From: a bacterium | GTDB lineage: Bacteria; CAYTYR01; UBA6262 | Direction of reading: 5' to 3' | DNA: 57,843 nucleotides | Assembly: GCA_028712895.1 (NCBI GenBank) | Contig: JAQTPL010000009.1 | Span: 1-57,843, forward strand | Part shown: one piece after another, positions 26,380 to 35,619 of the stretch | Layout: the number at the start of each line of letters is the position of its first letter | Numbering within the stretch: the first letter of the stretch is position 1 | Made by a program: the position numbers and the translations under genes | Notes under the pieces: model-generated | Told to the model about the DNA's origin: nothing | What the model saw: only the letters and a program-made list of their open reading frames with translations | The model's database searches: none

Positions 26380-28209
26380 CTATTCTACCGTTACTGATTT
26401 AGCTAAATTTCTCGGCTGGTCTACATCACAGCCGCGCCGTACGGCAATATGATAGGCCAATAACTGCAACGGGATCACGTTGAGCAGCGGCGAGAGTATT
26501 TCCAGGGTTTCCGGCACATAGATGACATAGTTAGCTTTTTTCCCGATATTCGCGTCACCAGCAGTGGCCAAGGCAATAATAATTCCGTCACGGGCTCTGA
26601 CCTCTTCAATATTGGACAATACTTTTTCATAGGTTTTGCATTTGGTGGCAATAGCCAGAACCGGCATGTTTTCATCGATCAAAGCAATGGGACCATGTTT
26701 CATTTCTCCAGCAGGATAACCTTCAGCATGGATATAGGAAATTTCTTTTAGTTTTAAAGCTCCTTCCAGGGCGATCGGATAATTAACATTGCGGCCCAAG
26801 TACAGGAAATCCGCTTTTTTAAAAAAATCATGGGAAATTTTCAGGATCTCCTCATCCAGCTCCAGGATCTTTTCCACCTGGGAAGGGATATGCATCATTT
26901 TTTCAATAATCGTTCGCGCTTCTCCCTGGGACATAATGCCGCGCCTGCGTCCCAGATACAAGAGAATAATATAAAGCGCGGTTAATTGCGCGGTAAAAGC
27001 TTTGGTCGAAGCTACCCCGATCTCTGGCCCGGCATGGGTATAAATCGTGCCGTCAGCTTCCCGGGTAATAGTGCTGCCCACTACATTGCAGACAGCCAGT
27101 ACTTTACTGCCTTTAGCTTTGGCTTCCCTCAGGCCAGCCAACGTATCAGCTGTTTCTCCTGATTGGGAGATGACAATGACCAGTGTTTTAATATCGATGA
27201 TCGGATTGCGGTAGCGGAATTCACTGGCAATATCCACTTCACTGGGAATTCGCAGATGGTCTTCGAATAAATATTTGCCGACCATACCAGCGTGGTAACT
27301 GGTGCCGCAAGCCACGATGAATATTTTATTGATGTCCCGGACATATCCAGGCTCCAGGGTCACTTCTTCCAGGAAAACTTCCCCTTCTTCCGGTATGACC
27401 CGGCCGCGGAAAGTATCTTGAATAACTCGCGGTTGCTCACATATTTCTTTAAGCATAAAGTGTTTAAAGCCGGCCTTTTCAGCCATGATCGGGTCCCAGG
27501 TAATAGTATGGACCTTCTTCTTAACTTCCTGCCCAGCCTGGTTATAAACAACAATCCCGTCAAGTGTTAGCCGGGCAGTTTCACCGTCATCCAGATAGAT
27601 GATCTTCCTGGTCCGCTGGAGTATCGCCGGCACATCGCTGGCAATAAAATATTCATTTTCTCCTACACCCAAGATCAAGGGACTCCCATTACGGGCGGCG
27701 ACTACAGTATGAGGATCTTTTTTAGAAATGATCGCTAAAGCATACGATCCTACCAGTTCCAGTAAAGTATCTTGTAGGGCTTTATGCAGGTCACCCTTAA
27801 AATGTTTTTCCAATAAATGGGCTACCACTTCAGTGTCAGTTTCGCTTTTGAAAGAATGGCCTTCCTGGATCAATTGTTTTTTCAGGAGATGGTAATTTTC
27901 AATGATTCCGTTATGCACGACTACCAGGTCGCCCGCGCAATCAGTATGGGGATGAGCATTTTCCTCACTGGGTTTGCCATGGGTTGCCCAGCGGGTATGG
28001 CCAATGCCAACCGTCCCGGCTAACGGATTTTGGGTAACTGTTTCTTCTAAATTTGAAAGTTTTCCAGCGCTGCGTCGCAGCTGTATCTGGCCATCCTGCA
28101 GTACCGCTACCCCGGCTGAATCATAGCCCCGGTATTCCAGCCGTTTTAATCCGTCAATAAGTATACTGATCGCGTCTTTCTTACCAATGTAGCCGACAAT
28201 CCCGCACAT
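26380..28209 (-). CDS. glmS: Glutamine:fructose-6-phosphate amidotransferase
   Basis: First enzyme of UDP-GlcNAc synthesis. The start at 28209 gives the required N-terminal Met-Cys (Cys2 nucleophile, CGIVGYIG) and has GGAGG 8 bases upstream. 609 residues, the normal length, with glutaminase domain, two SIS domains and the C-terminal LAKSVTVE. It lies in one run with cdaA, fitting the usual link between c-di-AMP and cell-wall precursor supply (glmM is not adjacent here). No glmS ribozyme is seen in the 55-base leader. Confidence 0.97.
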   Translation of the reverse strand: MCGIVGYIGKKDAISILIDGLKRLEYRGYDSAGVAVLQDGQIQLRRSAGKLSNLEETVTQNPLAGTVGIGHTRWATHGKPSEENAHPHTDCAGDLVVVHNGIIENYHLLKKQLIQEGHSFKSETDTEVVAHLLEKHFKGDLHKALQDTLLELVGSYALAIISKKDPHTVVAARNGSPLILGVGENEYFIASDVPAILQRTRKIIYLDDGETARLTLDGIVVYNQAGQEVKKKVHTITWDPIMAEKAGFKHFMLKEICEQPRVIQDTFRGRVIPEEGEVFLEEVTLEPGYVRDINKIFIVACGTSYHAGMVGKYLFEDHLRIPSEVDIASEFRYRNPIIDIKTLVIVISQSGETADTLAGLREAKAKGSKVLAVCNVVGSTITREADGTIYTHAGPEIGVASTKAFTAQLTALYIILLYLGRRRGIMSQGEARTIIEKMMHIPSQVEKILELDEEILKISHDFFKKADFLYLGRNVNYPIALEGALKLKEISYIHAEGYPAGEMKHGPIALIDENMPVLAIATKCKTYEKVLSNIEEVRARDGIIIALATAGDANIGKKANYVIYVPETLEILSPLLNVIPLQLLAYHIAVRRGCDVDQPRNLAKSVTVE

Positions 28210-28227
28210 AGAATTTCCTCCGGAAAT

Positions 28228-28260
28228 TAGTTCATAGTTCATTGTTGATAGTTGATAATA
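28228..28260. repeat. Heptad word array (TAGTTCA type) in front of glmS
   Basis: TAGTTCA, TAGTTCA, TTGTTGA, TAGTTGA, then TAATAAA. It starts about 5 bases after the pdxJ stop codon (28265) and ends about 18 bases before the glmS ATG. Confidence 0.68.
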
Positions 28261-28264
28261 AATA

Positions 28265-28978
28265 CTATTTAATTAATCTGATCATTTCCTTGACCGCTTT
28301 ATCTAAGCCTACAAAAACCGCCCGGGAAATAATGCTATGCCCAATATTCAGTTCATGCATCCCCTTAATAACAGCTACTGGTCGCACATTATCATAATTC
28401 AAACCATGACCGGCATTCAGGCCCAGCTTGACTTTTACCGCTAATTGAGCCGCCTGCCGCAATTTATTGAGCTCATTATTTTTTTGTTTTTTATTACTGG
28501 CGTTAACGAAAAAACCGGTATGCAGCTCAATAATATCTGCGCCGACCTCAGCGCTGGCTTTGACCTGCTTTAAATCTGGAGCAATGAACAGGCTGACCGG
28601 GATACCTTTCTGATGAAAGCGGCTGATAGTATTTTTTAACCTTTTCCTTCCCTGCACGACATCCAACCCACCTTCAGTGGTAAGTTCTTTTCTTTTTTCC
28701 GGCACCAGGGTCACCATATCCGGCCCGATCTTTAAGGCGATCTTGATTATTTCTTCGGTGGCAGCCATTTCCAGGTTTAATTTGGTTTGGACAGCCTGGC
28801 GTAACTCATAAACATCAGCATCGTGAATATGCCGTCTGTCTTCACGTAAATGTACAGTAATGCCGCAGGCTCCGGCTTTTTCCGCTATCCTGGCTGACTC
28901 CAGGACACTCGGTTCCATACCCCCGCGAGCTTGCCGGAGAGTAGCGATATGGTCTATATTTACACACAAAATAGTCAT
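28265..28978 (-). CDS. pdxJ: Pyridoxine 5'-phosphate synthase
   Basis: Condenses 1-deoxyxylulose-5-phosphate with 3-amino-2-oxopropyl phosphate to make pyridoxine phosphate. 237 residues with the family N-terminus [24 protein letters not shown] near 44-52 and the C-terminal [12 protein letters not shown]. Full length. No pdxA is in view, so the rest of the DXP-dependent B6 route must be elsewhere. A heptad array fills the gap to cdaA. Confidence 0.97.
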   Translation of the reverse strand: MTILCVNIDHIATLRQARGGMEPSVLESARIAEKAGACGITVHLREDRRHIHDADVYELRQAVQTKLNLEMAATEEIIKIALKIGPDMVTLVPEKRKELTTEGGLDVVQGRKRLKNTISRFHQKGIPVSLFIAPDLKQVKASAEVGADIIELHTGFFVNASNKKQKNNELNKLRQAAQLAVKVKLGLNAGHGLNYDNVRPVAVIKGMHELNIGHSIISRAVFVGLDKAVKEMIRLIK

Positions 28979-29008
28979 TTATATAACCTCAAAATACTTA
29001 TCGATTCT

Positions 29009-29038
29009 GTATACGCTATACGCTACCAGCTATACGCG
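29009..29038. repeat. Heptad word array (TATACGC type)
   Basis: GTATACGC, TATACGC, TACCAGC, TATACGC. It lies 7 bases after the cdaA stop codon, between cdaA and pdxJ. Confidence 0.7.
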
Positions 29039-29045
29039 TTTTATT

Positions 29046-29939
29046 TTAGTGTCCCAAGTAATATTTAACATAAGCCCACAGCAATAGAGCCAATAAAAAA
29101 GAGATCAGCTTGACATCCAGATTACTGATCATATCGCGCTTGTTGAAGCTGGGCCGTAATTGCCAATGGAAGCGTTTATTAGTAGTATTGGAGCTGGCAT
29201 ATAAATTAGTGATCTCTTTTTCCAATGTTTCTACGCTCAGGTTTGATAATATTTTCTTATCATGGACCAAGGCAATATCCCCGGTCTCTTCACTGACCAC
29301 AATTACCGCAGCATCAGTTTCTTCGGTCAAGCCTAATGCTGCCCGATGACGGGTACCCACAGATTTCGGCAGGTTAGTACTTTTAGATAACGGCAGGATA
29401 CAAGCCGCAGCAGCGATACGATCATGCCTGATGATCACTGCCCCATCATGCAATGGAGAATTGGGGGTAAAAATTGTGCCTAACAGTTCAGCGCTGACTT
29501 CACTATTGATCTTAGCCCCGCTTTCGATATAATTACGCAATCCGGTAGCCCGTTCCAGGGCAATAATCACGCCCATTTTTTTAGCCGAGCAAGCTTCGAT
29601 CGCCTTGCCTATTTCCGTAACAAACTCCGGCCGCAGGAAAATATTAGTAAAACGATTCGCTCCAATTTGCGCCAGGGCATTGCGTAATTCGGGCTGAAAG
29701 ACAATAATAGCGGTAATCACTCCGATGGTCCAGAAACCGCCCATGATCCAGCGCAGAACCGGCAATTGCAGGATTTGAGCAAAGATCGTGACGATAGAGA
29801 GAATGATCAATCCCTTTAATACCTGTACTGCGCGAGTATCCCTGATCAGCATAAATAACTTGTAAAATAAAAATGTGACGATAATAATATCAATAGTCCC
29901 TACAGCTACATCTTTGATGATAAAAGGTATTTCCGGCAT
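29046..29939 (-). CDS. cdaA: Diadenylate cyclase CdaA with extra C-terminal membrane helix
   Basis: Makes c-di-AMP. Three N-terminal helices (about 12-85) precede a DisA_N cyclase domain with DGAVII near residue 162-167 and RHR at 197-199 (GTRHRAALG). Length 297 is longer than the usual 270-280: after the cyclase domain there is a basic linker and a final hydrophobic helix, VKLISFLLALLLWAYVKY. That helix looks like the N-terminal anchor of CdaR/YbbR proteins, which normally follow as a separate gene; no YbbR gene is present here. The start codon overlaps the folP stop as TAATG. Confidence 0.93.
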   Translation of the reverse strand: MPEIPFIIKDVAVGTIDIIIVTFLFYKLFMLIRDTRAVQVLKGLIILSIVTIFAQILQLPVLRWIMGGFWTIGVITAIIVFQPELRNALAQIGANRFTNIFLRPEFVTEIGKAIEACSAKKMGVIIALERATGLRNYIESGAKINSEVSAELLGTIFTPNSPLHDGAVIIRHDRIAAAACILPLSKSTNLPKSVGTRHRAALGLTEETDAAVIVVSEETGDIALVHDKKILSNLSVETLEKEITNLYASSNTTNKRFHWQLRPSFNKRDMISNLDVKLISFLLALLLWAYVKYYLGH

Positions 29940-31093
29940 TAGTCACCTCTTTTTATCGCCTCTAGTACTTTTAGTAGTTCTTTAGTTTGAGCCACATCAT
30001 GTACACGTAATATGCTCGCCCCCTGAAAGTATCCCCAGGCCGCAGCAGCCAGGCTGCCATTCAAGCGCTCTCCTGGGACATGTCCTAATATATTGCCGAT
30101 CATTGATTTACGCGATATTCCTAAAAGCACTGGTGCTCCAAGCGACCTAAATTCTGCCAGCTTTTGCAGCAGCACCAGGTTATGTCCCAGGGTTTTGCCA
30201 AAACCAATACCAGGATCAATAATAATATTTTCCCGGGCTATACCCAAGCTGGCCGCGCACTGTATCCTTTCCTCCAGGAATTGGAACACTTCGCTGACCA
30301 CATCTTGATAATGCGGATTTTTCTGCATCTGTCGCGGTGTCCCCTGCATATGCATAAGCACGACTTTAGCTTTATATTTAACCACCACCTTAGCCATTCT
30401 CCGGTCGAAACGTAAGGCCGAAATATCATTAATAATCCTGGCTCCCTGAGCCAGGCAGGCAGCGGCTACTTCTGACTTATAAGTATCGATGGATATTGGC
30501 ACCCTGGTTTTTTTGGCGAGCGCTTTTACGATGGGCAAAATACGGGCTAGTTCTTCCCGGGCTGAAACAGGAGTACTGCCGGGACGGCTGGATTCCCCGC
30601 CGATATCAATAATATCAGCTCCTTCTTTTACCATTTCTAAAGCGCGACTAACCGCTAATCCGGAGTCAAGATACTTCCCGCCGTCAAAAAAAGAATCAGG
30701 AGTAACATTCAGGATACCCATGAGTTGCACTTTTTTTACTTGTCGAAAATAATTATCAATAGTATTTTTAATGCGCGCGGCGAGTTCTTTTAGACTAAAG
30801 GGCTGATACTGTAATTTGAAGATCAACTTGCGGTACTGGGCTGGAGTGCCGATCAGTAAGGCCGGAGCACTTCCCTGTTTTAGAGCCATTACCTCCCGGG
30901 CACAGGCTGTTTCCCCGCCCAGGGAAAGCATTTCCTGCTTCAGGATATTGGCGGCGCGATGATCGACCTTTTCGATCTTTATTACCAGTAAGTCAGCTTT
31001 ATCAGCCATTAGCTTGATACCATAAAGATCCACGCCTATCTTGGCCATCTCCTGTTTGATATCCGCGACCGTTAAAACTCTCGGTGAAAGCAT
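29939..31093 (-). CDS. folP: Dihydropteroate synthase with N-terminal extension
   Basis: Joins p-aminobenzoate to dihydropterin pyrophosphate. The DHPS barrel starts near residue 122 (LMGILNVTPDSFFDGG) with DIGGESSRPG and the C-terminal RVHD. In front is an extension of about 115 residues with GGETACAREV, which is seen in many DHPS proteins of Clostridia and deep-branching bacteria. Its stop overlaps the cdaA start by one base. It follows folE across a 39-base gap holding a word array. Confidence 0.95.
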   Translation of the reverse strand: MLSPRVLTVADIKQEMAKIGVDLYGIKLMADKADLLVIKIEKVDHRAANILKQEMLSLGGETACAREVMALKQGSAPALLIGTPAQYRKLIFKLQYQPFSLKELAARIKNTIDNYFRQVKKVQLMGILNVTPDSFFDGGKYLDSGLAVSRALEMVKEGADIIDIGGESSRPGSTPVSAREELARILPIVKALAKKTRVPISIDTYKSEVAAACLAQGARIINDISALRFDRRMAKVVVKYKAKVVLMHMQGTPRQMQKNPHYQDVVSEVFQFLEERIQCAASLGIARENIIIDPGIGFGKTLGHNLVLLQKLAEFRSLGAPVLLGISRKSMIGNILGHVPGERLNGSLAAAAWGYFQGASILRVHDVAQTKELLKVLEAIKRGD

Positions 31094-31104
31094 AAGACCA
31101 CCCG

Positions 31105-31134
31105 CTCAAAATCTCAAATTTCAAATCTCAAATT
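31105..31134. repeat. Heptad word array (TCTCAAA type)
   Basis: CTCAAAA, TCTCAAA, TTTCAAA, TCTCAAA. It touches the folE stop codon (31133-31135) and ends 11 bases before the folP start. Confidence 0.7.
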
Positions 31135-31699
31135 ATTTATTGATCAACGACAACGCTTCGGCTCTGGTCCTGGCGTCTTTCAGGAAAATACCCCGCATCG
31201 CGCTGGTAACCGTCTTGGACCCGGGCTTTTTAATGCCTCTCATAGTCATGCAAAAGTGTTCTGCCTCAATGATCACCATAACCCCCTGGGGCTTGACCGC
31301 CTTCATCAGGGTATCGGCGATCATCATGGATAACCGTTCCTGCAGTTGCGGACGGCGGGAAATGGTATCCACCACCCTGACGATCTTAGACAATCCGGTA
31401 AGCCTTCCTTTTTGCGGCAAATAGGCGACATGAGCTTTCCCGAAAAAAGGGATCAGATGATGTTCGCACATGGAATATAAGGGGATATCCCGGACCAGCA
31501 CAATTTCCGAATAGTCCTCTTTTTCATAATATACTTCTAGGTCTGCAGCCGGATCACGGTGTAGTCCGGCAAAGATCTCCTCATACATATCTGCTACCCG
31601 CCGGGGAGTGCCCACCAAACCTTCGCGCCGCGGGTCATCGCCGATCGCTTCCAAGATAGCCTGAACAGCCTGCTCAATTTTTGGTTTGTTTATTTTCAT
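31133..31699 (-). CDS. folE: GTP cyclohydrolase I
   Basis: First step of folate synthesis. 188 residues from the ATG at 31697-31699 ([11 protein letters not shown], the normal family start); an ATG four codons earlier is also possible, and both overlap the end of ftsH by 26-38 bases. The zinc site CEHH and the GLSKIVR and QERLT-like QERLS segments are complete, as is the [16 protein letters not shown] stretch. Without a strong Shine-Dalgarno it probably depends on coupling to ftsH. Confidence 0.95.
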   Translation of the reverse strand: MKINKPKIEQAVQAILEAIGDDPRREGLVGTPRRVADMYEEIFAGLHRDPAADLEVYYEKEDYSEIVLVRDIPLYSMCEHHLIPFFGKAHVAYLPQKGRLTGLSKIVRVVDTISRRPQLQERLSMMIADTLMKAVKPQGVMVIIEAEHFCMTMRGIKKPGSKTVTSAMRGIFLKDARTRAEALSLINK

Positions 31700-33572
31700 T
31701 TTTGGTTTCATCAGTTGATCCATTCTTGCCATTTGGCTGTTTCCCATTGGCTAATGGCGGTAATTCCTTACCTTCCAGAATAAGTTCCAGCTCTTCGCCT
31801 TCCAGCACTTCCCTTTCGATCAGTTTAGCGGCCAGCAGGTTAAGTTTATTGATATTATCTTTAAGCAGTTTCTGGGCCCTGGCCAGCGCCTGGTCAATGA
31901 TCCCTTTTTCTTCTGAGTCGATCAATTCGGCTGTTTTTTCACTGTATGTTTTTTCCTTGGTAATATCCCTGCCTAAAAAGATCTCTTCAGCCTGTTTTTG
32001 CATAGTCATCGGCCCAAGTTTTGCGCTCATACCGTATTCCCTGACCATTTTACGGGTTAGTTCCGTAGCCTTACCCAGATCATTATGCGCCCCGGTTGTT
32101 ATCTCATTAAAAATAAGCTCTTCAGCCACCCGGCCGCCTAGCAGTACCGCCAGCCGGTCCAGGATCTCTCCCTTGGTTGTCAGATAACGGTCTTCCAAAG
32201 GTAATTGCAAGGTATAGCCCAGCGCCGGACCGCGGGGGATAATAGAAACTTTATGTACCGGATCGGTCCCAGGAATAAGCTTAGCGATCAGAGCATGACC
32301 ACTTTCATGATAGGCAATGATCTTCTTTTCCCGGTCGCTGATCAAGCGGCTTTTGCGCTGTGGTCCGGCAATAACGCGGTCGATCGCCTCTTCCAGATCG
32401 GCCATTTCTACAGCTTCTTTTTCCTTACGCGCGGCCAGCAGGGCAGCTTCATTGACTAAATTGGCCAGGTCAGCCCCGACAAAACCCGGGGTGCGCCGGG
32501 CAATTACATTTAAGTCTATTTCTTTGGCTAGTTTTACAGTGCGGGTATGAACCGCCAGGATCTCTTCCCGGCCTTTCAGGTCAGGACTGGCGACAGAGAT
32601 ATGACGGTCAAAACGGCCTGGCCGCAACAAAGCCGGGTCAAGCACATCCGGCCGGTTCGTCGCCGCGATCAGGATAACGCCTTCTTTGGTATCAAAGCCA
32701 TCCATTTCTACCAGCAACTGGTTCAGGGTCTGCTCGCGTTCATCATGCCCGCCGCCGATGCCGGCGCCGCGATGGCGCCCTACGGCATCTAGTTCGTCAA
32801 TGAACAGCAGGCTAGGCGCAGTACGCTTGCCTTGTTCAAACAAATCGCGGACCCGGGAAGCCCCGACGCCGACAAACATTTCCACGAATTCACTCCCGCT
32901 GGAAGAGAAAAACGGCACTCCCGCTTCACCGGCGACAGCTTTAGCTAAAAGAGTCTTACCAGTACCCGGTGCGCCATATAATAATACACCTTTAGGGATC
33001 TTGCCTCCCAATTTCTGGAATTTTTTCGGATTTTTTAAGAAAGCAATAATTTCCTGCAGTTCTTCTTTTACTTCATCTATGCCAGCCACATCCTTGAATG
33101 TTATCTTTTGCTTGCCGGAAGCATTTTGCAGGCGCGCTTTGCTGCGGCCAAACGACATCGCCTGCTTGCCTCCAGCCTGCATTTGTTTCATCATGAATAA
33201 CCAGAAAACTACCAACAGGATGACCGGGCCGAAATACCAGATAAAATTATTCAAGTAGCTCCACCAGGTTTTCTCTGCTTCGCCGCTGAATTTCACGCCA
33301 TGGCCCTCTAAATCCCTGACCAGATCCGGGTCAGTGACCGGCGTCGTGCGAAATTCAGCTTCTTTTTTGCCATCATCATAGAATTTACCGGTGATGATAT
33401 TATTCTTAGCTTCAATAACCGCGCTGATTACCCGGTCACTCTTGATCAATTGCTTAAAAGTGCTATAGGGCAGGTCAACAGCCTGTTGTTTCTTGCCGAT
33501 TTGCTGCGACAAGGCAGTCAGTCCGATTATCAGTAATACCCAAAAAGCTAAGCCCTTCATGAAATTTTTCAA
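31674..33572 (-). CDS. ftsH: ATP-dependent zinc metalloprotease FtsH
   Basis: Membrane AAA+ protease for misfolded membrane and regulatory proteins. Two N-terminal helices (about 5-22 and 110-128) flank the periplasmic domain; Walker A GAPGTGKT with Lys206; second-region homology and the zinc motif HESGH with His422, Glu423, His426. 632 residues, normal length, ending in a polar Asn/Lys-rich tail. It starts one base after the tilS stop, a very common gene order (tilS-ftsH). Confidence 0.97.
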   Translation of the reverse strand: MKNFMKGLAFWVLLIIGLTALSQQIGKKQQAVDLPYSTFKQLIKSDRVISAVIEAKNNIITGKFYDDGKKEAEFRTTPVTDPDLVRDLEGHGVKFSGEAEKTWWSYLNNFIWYFGPVILLVVFWLFMMKQMQAGGKQAMSFGRSKARLQNASGKQKITFKDVAGIDEVKEELQEIIAFLKNPKKFQKLGGKIPKGVLLYGAPGTGKTLLAKAVAGEAGVPFFSSSGSEFVEMFVGVGASRVRDLFEQGKRTAPSLLFIDELDAVGRHRGAGIGGGHDEREQTLNQLLVEMDGFDTKEGVILIAATNRPDVLDPALLRPGRFDRHISVASPDLKGREEILAVHTRTVKLAKEIDLNVIARRTPGFVGADLANLVNEAALLAARKEKEAVEMADLEEAIDRVIAGPQRKSRLISDREKKIIAYHESGHALIAKLIPGTDPVHKVSIIPRGPALGYTLQLPLEDRYLTTKGEILDRLAVLLGGRVAEELIFNEITTGAHNDLGKATELTRKMVREYGMSAKLGPMTMQKQAEEIFLGRDITKEKTYSEKTAELIDSEEKGIIDQALARAQKLLKDNINKLNLLAAKLIEREVLEGEELELILEGKELPPLANGKQPNGKNGSTDETKNENKQTKN

Positions 33573-33573
33573 T

Positions 33574-34938
33574 TTAATTTACCTCTATTTCTATAATAGT
33601 TTTGGTTTCTGGTGATATTTTCACCCGGTCATCGATGCGGCCTAAGGTACATAAGCTGATAATCCCCTGATCATCAACAATCACTGGTACAAGGTCCCGT
33701 TTATTGATACCGATCTTTTGCTCTATAAAATAGTCTTTCAATTTTTTTGTGCCGCCCAGGCCGTACGGCTGGAATCGGTCACCAGCTTGGCGGGTGCGCA
33801 AACGCAATGGCCCGTAGACAGTGCCGGCATCAAGACAAGTAAGGTTTTTTCTTTTAGTTCTTTTAAACAAAACTGCTTTTTTTTTCAGCCGGGCCGTTAT
33901 CTTCAAGCCCAGCTCAGGAATCTGGGTTTCTCCTGGTATGGCTAGGGTGTAAATAGCGGCTGTTTCAGCTTTTTTTGCCTGGTTCATGGCGGAGAAAATC
34001 AGCTTATCATATTCACGCCGGCAATAAAGATTGCGTCGGAGAGGTAACATTTTATGCGCGCCTTTATTGATCGCTAAAGAGCGGATTTTTTCTACCTGTT
34101 CATACGGCAACGGGGCGATTAGCCTGATTAAACGCCGTTGCAGCCAGACTGGCAGTTTAGAGAAACGTTTGCTATTTAAGACAGTTGCTCCGGGCTTTTG
34201 TTCCAGGCATTTAGCTGCTTCCCGGTTAGACTGTTCTTGTAAGAATTGGTCTTCTTCCCGTTCCAGGGCACTAAGATGCAGGAGATGCTGATAAATTTGA
34301 GGATTATAGTATTTAGCTAATTCCGGTAATAACTTAAGTCTGATCCGGTTACGCAGGTAAGCTGTTTGCCGGTTAGTAGCGTCGGTCCGGAAAGGTAATT
34401 TTTGCTGCCTGGCAAAGGTTTCAATATCCTGCCGCCAGCTGGAAAGTAACGGGCGTACAATTCTACCCCGGGCCACCGGCATTCCGGCTAAACCTGTTTT
34501 ACCGGTACCCCGCAATAAGAACAGCAGTACTGTCTCTGCCTGATCATTAGCATTATGCGCTACCGCAATTTTGTCAGCCTGAATGTCTAAAGCCATCTTT
34601 TCCAGGAAATCATAACGCAGTAACCGGGCTGCTTCTTCAATGGATAAGCCGTGTTTGCGGGCATACTTTCTGACGTCCTGTTTCTGCGCATGAAAAGGCA
34701 GATCATACGTCCGGGCTACCCGGCGGACAAAAGCTTCATCCCGGTCAGCCGCCGGCCCGCGCAGGCCATGATTGAAATGCGCTATCTGGAGAGCCCAATG
34801 ATATTTATAGCTGAGGGTTTTAAGCACCCGCAACAAAGCTACCGAGTCTACCCCGCCTGATACAGCTACCAGGATCTTATCGCCTTTCTTTAAAAGACCT
34901 TGTTTTTCAATGAATTCTTCTACTTGTTTAACTAACAT
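33574..34938 (-). CDS. tilS: tRNA(Ile)-lysidine synthetase
   Basis: Converts C34 of tRNA-Ile(CAU) to lysidine so that it reads AUA. PP-loop SGGVDS at 27-32, the N-terminal ATPase domain, and TilS substrate-binding/C-terminal domains ([14 protein letters not shown] near 395) are present. I chose the ATG at 34936-34938 over a TTG two codons earlier. No Shine-Dalgarno is visible: the sequence before the start belongs to a word array. A tRNA with CAU anticodon lies directly upstream on the same strand. Confidence 0.95.
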   Translation of the reverse strand: MLVKQVEEFIEKQGLLKKGDKILVAVSGGVDSVALLRVLKTLSYKYHWALQIAHFNHGLRGPAADRDEAFVRRVARTYDLPFHAQKQDVRKYARKHGLSIEEAARLLRYDFLEKMALDIQADKIAVAHNANDQAETVLLFLLRGTGKTGLAGMPVARGRIVRPLLSSWRQDIETFARQQKLPFRTDATNRQTAYLRNRIRLKLLPELAKYYNPQIYQHLLHLSALEREEDQFLQEQSNREAAKCLEQKPGATVLNSKRFSKLPVWLQRRLIRLIAPLPYEQVEKIRSLAINKGAHKMLPLRRNLYCRREYDKLIFSAMNQAKKAETAAIYTLAIPGETQIPELGLKITARLKKKAVLFKRTKRKNLTCLDAGTVYGPLRLRTRQAGDRFQPYGLGGTKKLKDYFIEQKIGINKRDLVPVIVDDQGIISLCTLGRIDDRVKISPETKTIIEIEVN

Positions 34939-34945
34939 AGACAAC

Positions 34946-35010
34946 TCGAATTACTCGAATGATAGCTAATAGCGCGAATATTTATTCGTTTAATTCGCTA
35001 TAATTCGGTA
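34946..35010. repeat. Word array, inverted pair (TCGAATGATAGCTAAT type)
   Basis: Words around CGAATTACT, CGAATGATAG, CTAATAGCG, CGAATA then inverted copies TATTCG, TTAATTCGC, TATAATTCG. Period is 8-9. It lies between the tRNA 3' end and the tilS start and probably covers the tilS ribosome-binding region. The 15-mer CGAATGATAGCTAAT (34956-34970) is identical to 46981-46995. Confidence 0.7.
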
Positions 35011-35028
35011 TTTATTTGTGTTTTAAAG

Positions 35029-35101
35029 TGGCTGGGGCGAGAGTTGAACTCGCGACCAACGGCTTATGAGTCCGCTGCTCTACCAACTGAGCTACCCAGC
35101 C
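35029..35101 (-). tRNA. tRNA with CAU anticodon (Ile2 or elongator Met)
   Basis: Complete cloverleaf: acceptor GGCTGGG/CCCAGCC, D-arm GCTC/GAGC, anticodon loop CTCATAA (anticodon CAT), T-arm GCGAG TTCAACT CTCGC, discriminator A, CCA not encoded. The anticodon stem GCGGA/GCCGT contains an A-G mismatch and a G-U pair. Adjacent to tilS, and with a TGGTCGC variable/T region, it may be the tRNA-Ile(CAU) substrate of TilS; the acceptor and D-arm also resemble elongator tRNA-Met. No terminator separates it from tilS. Confidence 0.95.
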
Positions 35102-35102
35102 T

Positions 35103-35185
35103 AGTGTCATAACTACAGGACACTTCAAGATAAAACAAGGAAGGCAAAGGAACCGCCTTCCTATAGTGTTCTATAACAGAACACT
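35103..35185 (-). promoter_or_regulatory. Leader with two palindromes and a terminator-like hairpin before the tRNA-tilS unit
   Basis: Three elements in order of transcription: palindrome AGTGTTCT-N5-AGAACACT (35165-35185) at the expected start site; hairpin AGGAAGGC/GCCTTCCT (35138-35162) followed on the minus strand by TTGTTTTATC; palindrome AGTGTC-N10-GACACT (35103-35124) ending 2 bases before the tRNA. The two palindromes are variants of one another. They could be operators, processing signals or repeat elements. Confidence 0.45.
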
Positions 35186-35188
35186 AAT

Positions 35189-35217
35189 ATTATAGCACTT
35201 TTTTTATTCTAAGGCAA
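35189..35217 (-). promoter_or_regulatory. Promoter of the tRNA(CAU)-tilS-ftsH unit
   Basis: Minus strand TTGCCT (35217-35212), 17-base spacer, TATAAT (35194-35189). Confidence 0.7.
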
Positions 35218-35231
35218 GGGGTTTCAGGACA

Positions 35232-35615
35232 CTATTCGATTTCCTTCTTGTTCCGGACTTCAGTCATAATAAAGCTGCGTACCGCGGTAAGGTCATATGA
35301 ATTGAGGCGAAGAAAAGACAATCCCAGCAAATAACACCGTTCCACCGGATATAAAGTACACCAGGCAGTTTTGACCGTGCAACGGATAAAAATATTCAGC
35401 AAGCCTGGTAATTTAAAAGTAATGGAAAGTTCAGCGCCGTCAGGGAAGCTGGTTGGTGACTTCAGGCAACAACCGCCCTCGCTCAGGTTCACAAAAGAAC
35501 ACAGCTCAGAATGCATAATGCCGTCACTGCCCTTGCCGGCAACTTGCGCATGCCCTTCATATCTTATGCGCGAGGTGCGCCGACGATCCGGACCGGTATA
35601 TGTCTCGCTTACCAT
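35232..35615 (-). CDS. PilZ domain protein
   Basis: A 127-residue single-domain protein. PilZ c-di-GMP-binding signature: RRRTSRIRY at 11-19 and NLSEGG near 43-48, both in the proper spacing. It probably acts as a c-di-GMP receptor; the target is unknown. AGGAGA precedes the ATG. It starts 4 bases after the outer-membrane protein stop, so the two are cotranscribed. Confidence 0.88.
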   Translation of the reverse strand: MVSETYTGPDRRRTSRIRYEGHAQVAGKGSDGIMHSELCSFVNLSEGGCCLKSPTSFPDGAELSITFKLPGLLNIFIRCTVKTAWCTLYPVERCYLLGLSFLRLNSYDLTAVRSFIMTEVRNKKEIE

Positions 35616-35619
35616 CTGC

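Noticed and set aside
28210-28264. glmS ribozyme in the glmS leader
   Set aside because: The 55-base leader is too short and consists of a word array plus Shine-Dalgarno.
29939-31093. N-terminal extension of folP as a novel fusion
   Set aside because: Long dihydropteroate synthases with this extension are widespread in other bacteria.
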